Assembly (NCBI RefSeq): GCF_003253565.1
Contig: NZ_QKUF01000008.1
Span: 124,001 to 188,000, forward strand
DNA: 64,000 nt
Direction: 5' to 3'
Origin: Thermosporothrix hazakensis
GTDB lineage: Bacteria > Chloroflexota > Ktedonobacteria > Ktedonobacterales > Ktedonobacteraceae
Numbering within the stretch: the first letter of the stretch is position 1; every line of letters begins with the position of its first letter. The position numbers and the translations under genes are program-made. Below, piece after piece: positions 60,561 through 64,000 of this stretch. The notes below the pieces were generated by a model. That model worked only from the letters and a program-made list of their open reading frames with translations. It searched no databases and was not told the DNA's origin.

Positions 60561-61289
60561 TCAGGACTTCTCCAGAACAAGCTGCATTCTGGGGTGCTCA
60601 GCAGTGGGCGCAATGTTCTCATCAGAGGACGAGCAGACCAGACGCGTGGTAAAGCCGCATGACGCCGCCAACTCACTGAACTCTTCGGCAGTAAACATCT
60701 GAAACTCGAAATGGTCGCTCCCCTGAATGCCCGACTCGTCCGCGTACTGGACGACCGAATGCAGGCGATTTCCCTCCAGGTACACGCTGGTTTCCACGAC
60801 AAAGCCGTTGATGTCCTGCCGTTTGGTGCCGTGGTGTCCCTCATAGTAGGTTCGATTGTACATATCGATCACAAAGCGACCGGCTGGAACCAGCTTGCGA
60901 TAAATCTGGCGCAAAATGTGTCTATTGGTCTCCTCATCAAAATAACAAAAGCTCTGCCACATATTGATGACAGCATCAAATTCCCCGGAAAGGGCCTCAA
61001 GCTCCCGCATATCGCCCTGAACATATTGAATATCTTTCCCGGCCTTTCTAGCGCGGCGTCTGGCCTCCGCAATCGCGTCTCTATCGCGGTCCAGCCCGGT
61101 CACGGTATACCCGTAATCAGCCAGTAACAGCGCATGGCGTCCATATCCGCAACAGAGATCAAGGACGCGCTTGTAGCGAGGTAACGGCAATTGACGCGCC
61201 AGAAACGCCACATCCTTGCGGGTCCATTCCTCGTTCTGCAACGGCATGAACAACTGAAACCATAAGGAGGAGTAGATATTCGTCGTCAT
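60561..61289 (-). CDS. class I SAM-dependent methyltransferase
   Basis: 242 residues. N-terminal helix WFQLFMPLQNEEWTRKDVAFLAR, then motif I VLDLCCGYGRHALLLADYG, the acidic TGLDRDRDAI loop, MRELEA and FDAVINMWQSFCYF (motif II), and LVPAGRFVIDMYN. Fits small methyltransferase domain 25-type enzymes; acceptor unknown. Start ATG 61289 preceded by AAGGGAAAG. It shares no operon with its neighbours. Confidence 0.88.
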   Translation of the reverse strand: MTTNIYSSLWFQLFMPLQNEEWTRKDVAFLARQLPLPRYKRVLDLCCGYGRHALLLADYGYTVTGLDRDRDAIAEARRRARKAGKDIQYVQGDMRELEALSGEFDAVINMWQSFCYFDEETNRHILRQIYRKLVPAGRFVIDMYNRTYYEGHHGTKRQDINGFVVETSVYLEGNRLHSVVQYADESGIQGSDHFEFQMFTAEEFSELAASCGFTTRLVCSSSDENIAPTAEHPRMQLVLEKS

Positions 61290-61447
61290 ACGTCTTTCCC
61301 TTCTTACTTTCCAGGCAAATACTCACATTCAAATACTCAAATCATATCCGGTTTACCGCTATTTGTACAGCCATACATGTAACTTTATGCATATTATTTC
61401 AATGGATTTTTTCTTCTACCCCTGTTACCCTTCATGAATAGCAAAAG

Positions 61448-61472
61448 GCCCCGGGGATATCCTCCCCGGGGC
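61448..61472 (-). terminator. terminator of the threonine-aldolase-like gene
   Basis: GCCCCGGGGA (61448-61457) pairs with TCCCCGGGGC (61463-61472), a perfect 10-base stem with a 5-base loop. On the minus strand CCTTTTGC follows and T residues precede it. Confidence 0.7.
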
Positions 61473-61498
61473 ATCAAAAAAGCAGCCGTTCCATACGC

Positions 61499-62671
61499 TC
61501 AGTACGCTTGCTGGAAGGCTGCTCTATCCTGCTTTCGCATCGTTGTGTGAGGCGTCTCAACAATGGTGCGAGCCGCTTGAATTGCCTGTTCAATATCCTG
61601 TCGGGTGACATCCAGATGGGTAATGGCCCGAACACGACCATTCATCTTGCTGAAGCGCACCCCATGCTCGTAACGCGCACGATCAATGAACTGTTGCGTT
61701 GTCATGCCCGTTTCGGTCACATCGAAGAAGACAATATTTGTTTCCACATCCTGCGGACGAATCCGAATGCCCGGCACCTCGGCCAGCCCCTGCGCCAGAA
61801 GCTTCGCGTTCTCATGATCTTCGGCCAGACGCTCAACATGATGCTCTAATGCATAGATGCCCGCGGCGGCAATAATCCCGGCCTGACGCATGGCACCACC
61901 CAGAAGCTGCTTGTATCGCCATGCTTCCTCTATAAAGGCTTTCGAGCCAGCAAGCACACCCCCGACTGGCGCACCAAGCCCCTTGCTGAGATCCAGCCAC
62001 AGGCTATCAAGCGAGGCGGCATAGGCTTTCGCACTGATCCCGGTCGCAACCACGGCGTTTAACAGCCGCGCCCCATCCATATGGGTCGCCATTCCGTGGG
62101 CATGCGCGACCTCGCAGACCTCGCGAATGGTTTCCAGTGGCCAGCACTTTCCACCACCCATATTCGACGTCTGCTCGATTGAAATCGCACGGCTACGAGG
62201 ATTATAGCGGCTTCGCTCACGAAGGGCCTCTTCTACCTGCCGTGCGGAATAGACGCCGCGCTCTCCATCAACGGTCCGAATCAAAATACCTTTGAGTGGT
62301 GTCGGGCCGCCGCCCTCGTAGTGCAGAGGGTGCGCGGTCTTATCCATAATTACTTCATCGCCAGGCTGACAGTGGACACAGAAAGCGATCTGGTTACACA
62401 TTGTGCCCGAGGGCAGATAGAGAGCCGCTTCCTTGCCCAGAAGCTCGGCCACCATGTCCTGTAAACGGTTCACGGTGGGATCTTCACCTAGTTGCTCATC
62501 GCCAACCTCGGCCTGACACATGTACTCGCGCATGGCCAGGGTTGGCCTGGTAATCGTATCACTGTACAGATCTACCCGGATGGGAATATCGGTAGGTACA
62601 TCCATAACGCAGCTATAAGGCTCCTCATTTTTCTGTAAATTCATGTTTCGCGTTTTGAGCGGAACGTGCAC
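61499..62671 (-). CDS. L-threonine aldolase family PLP enzyme
   Basis: 390 residues from GTG 62671; ATG 62644 or ATG 62605 are also possible, the latter closer to the family N-terminus VDLYSDTITRPT. Fold type I PLP enzyme that cleaves L-threonine or allo-threonine to glycine and acetaldehyde. Markers: GEDPTVNRLQ, YLPSGTMCNQIA, the aromatic/His stacking segment AHPLHYEGGG, MDGARLLNA with the Asp that pairs with the pyridine N, and LDLSKGLGAPVGG, where Lys binds PLP. Other members of this fold (e.g. beta-eliminating lyases) cannot be excluded. Confidence 0.9.
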   Translation of the reverse strand: MHVPLKTRNMNLQKNEEPYSCVMDVPTDIPIRVDLYSDTITRPTLAMREYMCQAEVGDEQLGEDPTVNRLQDMVAELLGKEAALYLPSGTMCNQIAFCVHCQPGDEVIMDKTAHPLHYEGGGPTPLKGILIRTVDGERGVYSARQVEEALRERSRYNPRSRAISIEQTSNMGGGKCWPLETIREVCEVAHAHGMATHMDGARLLNAVVATGISAKAYAASLDSLWLDLSKGLGAPVGGVLAGSKAFIEEAWRYKQLLGGAMRQAGIIAAAGIYALEHHVERLAEDHENAKLLAQGLAEVPGIRIRPQDVETNIVFFDVTETGMTTQQFIDRARYEHGVRFSKMNGRVRAITHLDVTRQDIEQAIQAARTIVETPHTTMRKQDRAAFQQAY

Positions 62672-63011
62672 GGCCCCTTCCCGCGCTTCTGATCTTCTAC
62701 ATATACCCTGCGGGTCAGGCCGCTCTCTTCTTCAGTATATAGTAGCATGCTAATGTATAACAAGTAGAGTAAAGATCTATATTCGATAATGCGACTATGG
62801 AAACAATGACCATTGCCCTTATGTTTCGGCCTTTCGATCCGCTATTGTGAGATCGCTCACGTTTCTCGCCATCCAAATTCGGCGCTTCTTTCTGAGGCAG
62901 AATGTAAAAGTGAAGTATTTCATAGACAACCCTGCTTAAAAAAGTCACAATGTCGGATAGAATAGCCGTTTGTTTGTAACATATAAAGCAGCAAGGAGCC
63001 ATCCGGGAACA
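62672..63011. other. divergent intergenic region
   Basis: 340 bases between the threonine aldolase (minus) and the LRR gene (plus). It contains the recurring -10-like element at 62734-62739 on the minus strand. On the plus strand AAGGAG at 62993-62998 is the probable SD of the LRR gene. No gene seen. Confidence 0.5.
62734..62739 (-). promoter_or_regulatory. -10-like TATACTGAAGAAGAG element
   Basis: Minus strand reads GCTACTATATACTGAAGAAGAG, another member of the set; 63 or more bases before the aldolase start. Confidence 0.4.
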
Positions 63012-64000
63012 ATGGATATCGCAAAGCTTCTCTCATCCGCACATCTCTCGCATGAGCCTGCTTTCCTGCACGAAGCAGTTCATCATGCTTCCGAAGCAGA
63101 GCTAGAAGCCCTGGTACTGGCTCTGCTTGAGCGCGGCGACAATGAACCATCCTATCAGCGCCTTTTGCACTTTCAGGCCCTCGCCTGCCTCTCTGCGCTG
63201 CCAGCGCATTCACCGTTGCTACCGCGCCTGCATGCAACACTGCTCACGCTCTTTCCACCTCAACATTTCTACGAAACAGAGCTGCTCGGCATGGCGGGCA
63301 ATGCACTTGTAGAGCCGGTGCAAAACCTGTTGCTCCAGACCGATACTGCTGATACCAGCAGGTGGCAAGCCGGCCTGCATACCCTGTTGCATATCGGAGG
63401 TGAGCAGGCCATGAATGCGCTTCATCGGCTGCTTGAGTGGCTTCGTTCACGGGAGGAGTTCACGGCAATTGTGCAGCCTTTGCAGGATGAATGGCTTGAG
63501 GGCTGGAAAAGCCGCCGTTTCCCACCCGAACGCTTTGCACGGGATGTCCTTGTGCCCATCTTCGGCACCACACCCCGGCTCCTCTTGCGCGACCTCTCTG
63601 GCTCGCTGAGCGGGCTGCAATACCTCTCGCACCTGGAACAACTCAAGATCTACGAGAGCCCGGAATTGACAAGCATTCAGGCATTACACGGACACCCGAA
63701 CCTCCGGCAGGTACAGCTTGTGGGATGTCCCCGATTGCGTGACGCCACCATTTTCACCACGCTGCCGCGTCTGGAGCTGCTTGATCTGGCCCGCTGTCCG
63801 GGCCTCTATGATATTGATGTACTTGCCTGCCTGTCTCCACACATCGAACTCAATCTATGGTTCTCGCGCTCGCTAAAGGGGCTCCATCGGCTTTCCGGGC
63901 TTACTGAGCTCTCCTGTGATGCGCTGGAAGATGCGGCCGAGCTGGCACAGCTTCCCGGACTAAAGCGCCTGTTCCTTGACGGCTACTCGTATAGCGACGG
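63012..64000 (+). CDS. leucine-rich-repeat protein, partial (runs off the right edge)
   Basis: ATG 63012, with AAGGAG 13 bases upstream, opens a frame still uninterrupted at the window end (329 codons). The first 190 residues are helical, Leu/His-rich (AELEALVLALLERGDNEP, LHTLLHIGGEQAMNALHRLLEWL) with no signal peptide. From about residue 190 leucine-rich repeats of 20-24 residues appear (LSHLEQLKIYESPELTSIQAL, LPRLELLDLARCPGLYDIDVL, LSGLTELSCDALED, LPGLKRLFLDG). LRR tails often sit on STAND NTPases or receptors; the missing part to the right would show what else is fused. Confidence 0.75.
   Translation, partial: MDIAKLLSSAHLSHEPAFLHEAVHHASEAELEALVLALLERGDNEPSYQRLLHFQALACLSALPAHSPLLPRLHATLLTLFPPQHFYETELLGMAGNALVEPVQNLLLQTDTADTSRWQAGLHTLLHIGGEQAMNALHRLLEWLRSREEFTAIVQPLQDEWLEGWKSRRFPPERFARDVLVPIFGTTPRLLLRDLSGSLSGLQYLSHLEQLKIYESPELTSIQALHGHPNLRQVQLVGCPRLRDATIFTTLPRLELLDLARCPGLYDIDVLACLSPHIELNLWFSRSLKGLHRLSGLTELSCDALEDAAELAQLPGLKRLFLDGYSYSD

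Noticed and set aside
1..64000. tRNA, rRNA and CRISPR loci
   Set aside because: No T-loop-like GGTTCGAATC pattern in a cloverleaf context, no rRNA signature, and no regularly spaced short repeats were seen by eye. A tRNAscan or Infernal run would settle it.

Overview
The window looks like chromosomal DNA from a Ktedonobacteria-type member of the Chloroflexota. This is inferred from gene style, not from a marker gene. The signs are protein-kinase-like receptors fused to WD40 or secreted domains, an XRE/NB-ARC/TPR STAND protein, several ECF/PadR/MerR regulators, secreted subtilases, moderately GC-rich coding sequence, Gram-positive-like AAGGAGG ribosome binding sites, and lipoproteins without outer-membrane machinery. 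No rRNA, tRNA, CRISPR array, transposase or integrase is visible. Most genes are single transcription units or pairs, often ending in clear hairpins.

Layout, left: an unidentified gene tail (3-143) and an aldo/keto reductase; a small winged-helix-like protein; a minus-strand cluster RidA / acyl-CoA dehydrogenase / PaaK-type CoA ligase / small CxxC protein (1735-4999); a methyltransferase and a metallophosphoesterase; an S66 peptidase + ThDP enzyme pair behind a promoter and attenuator-like hairpin (7045-9983); a cytochrome P450; a PadR regulator with nested palindromes in its promoter; glucokinase; and an ECF sigma factor overlapping a membrane beta-propeller protein, its likely anti-sigma partner (13724-15881).

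Centre: a leader and small-ORF region (15990-16716); a two-gene NitT/TauT-type ABC transporter without a binding protein (17002-20425); a pseudokinase with a baseplate-J-like ectodomain; a mercuric-reductase-like flavoprotein; a pseudokinase-WD40 protein behind a long leader; an orphan peptide-binding lipoprotein; an SDR enzyme; a secreted amidase; a Ycf48-like lipoprotein; cobT; and three tandem secreted S8 peptidases (35291-40746).

Right: OsmC; a group of small envelope proteins (DUF4383-like plus five PLDc_N-like proteins, 41315-44200) and three DUF4097/GGS-repeat proteins; a 6-phosphofructokinase with PPi-type residues; a cardiolipin-synthase-like PLD enzyme; a tautomerase; endonuclease III; a flavin amine oxidase; a TipA-like MerR regulator; an intact Ser/Thr kinase; a nucleotidyltransferase-like/methyltransferase fusion; a MerR-VOC operon; the STAND protein; a methyltransferase; a threonine-aldolase-like enzyme; and a leucine-rich-repeat protein running off the right edge. 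Both MerR genes have promoters with the 19-bp spacer and central dyad expected for MerR control.

The most interesting elements are regulatory and sensory: the sigma/propeller pair, two different pseudokinase receptors, the nested PadR operator, the subtilase triplication, the amplified PLDc_N proteins beside DUF4097-like proteins (possibly an envelope-stress set), the structured small-ORF leader near 16.0-16.3 kb, and a near-consensus promoter feeding a roughly 420-nt leader at 24.6-25.0 kb.
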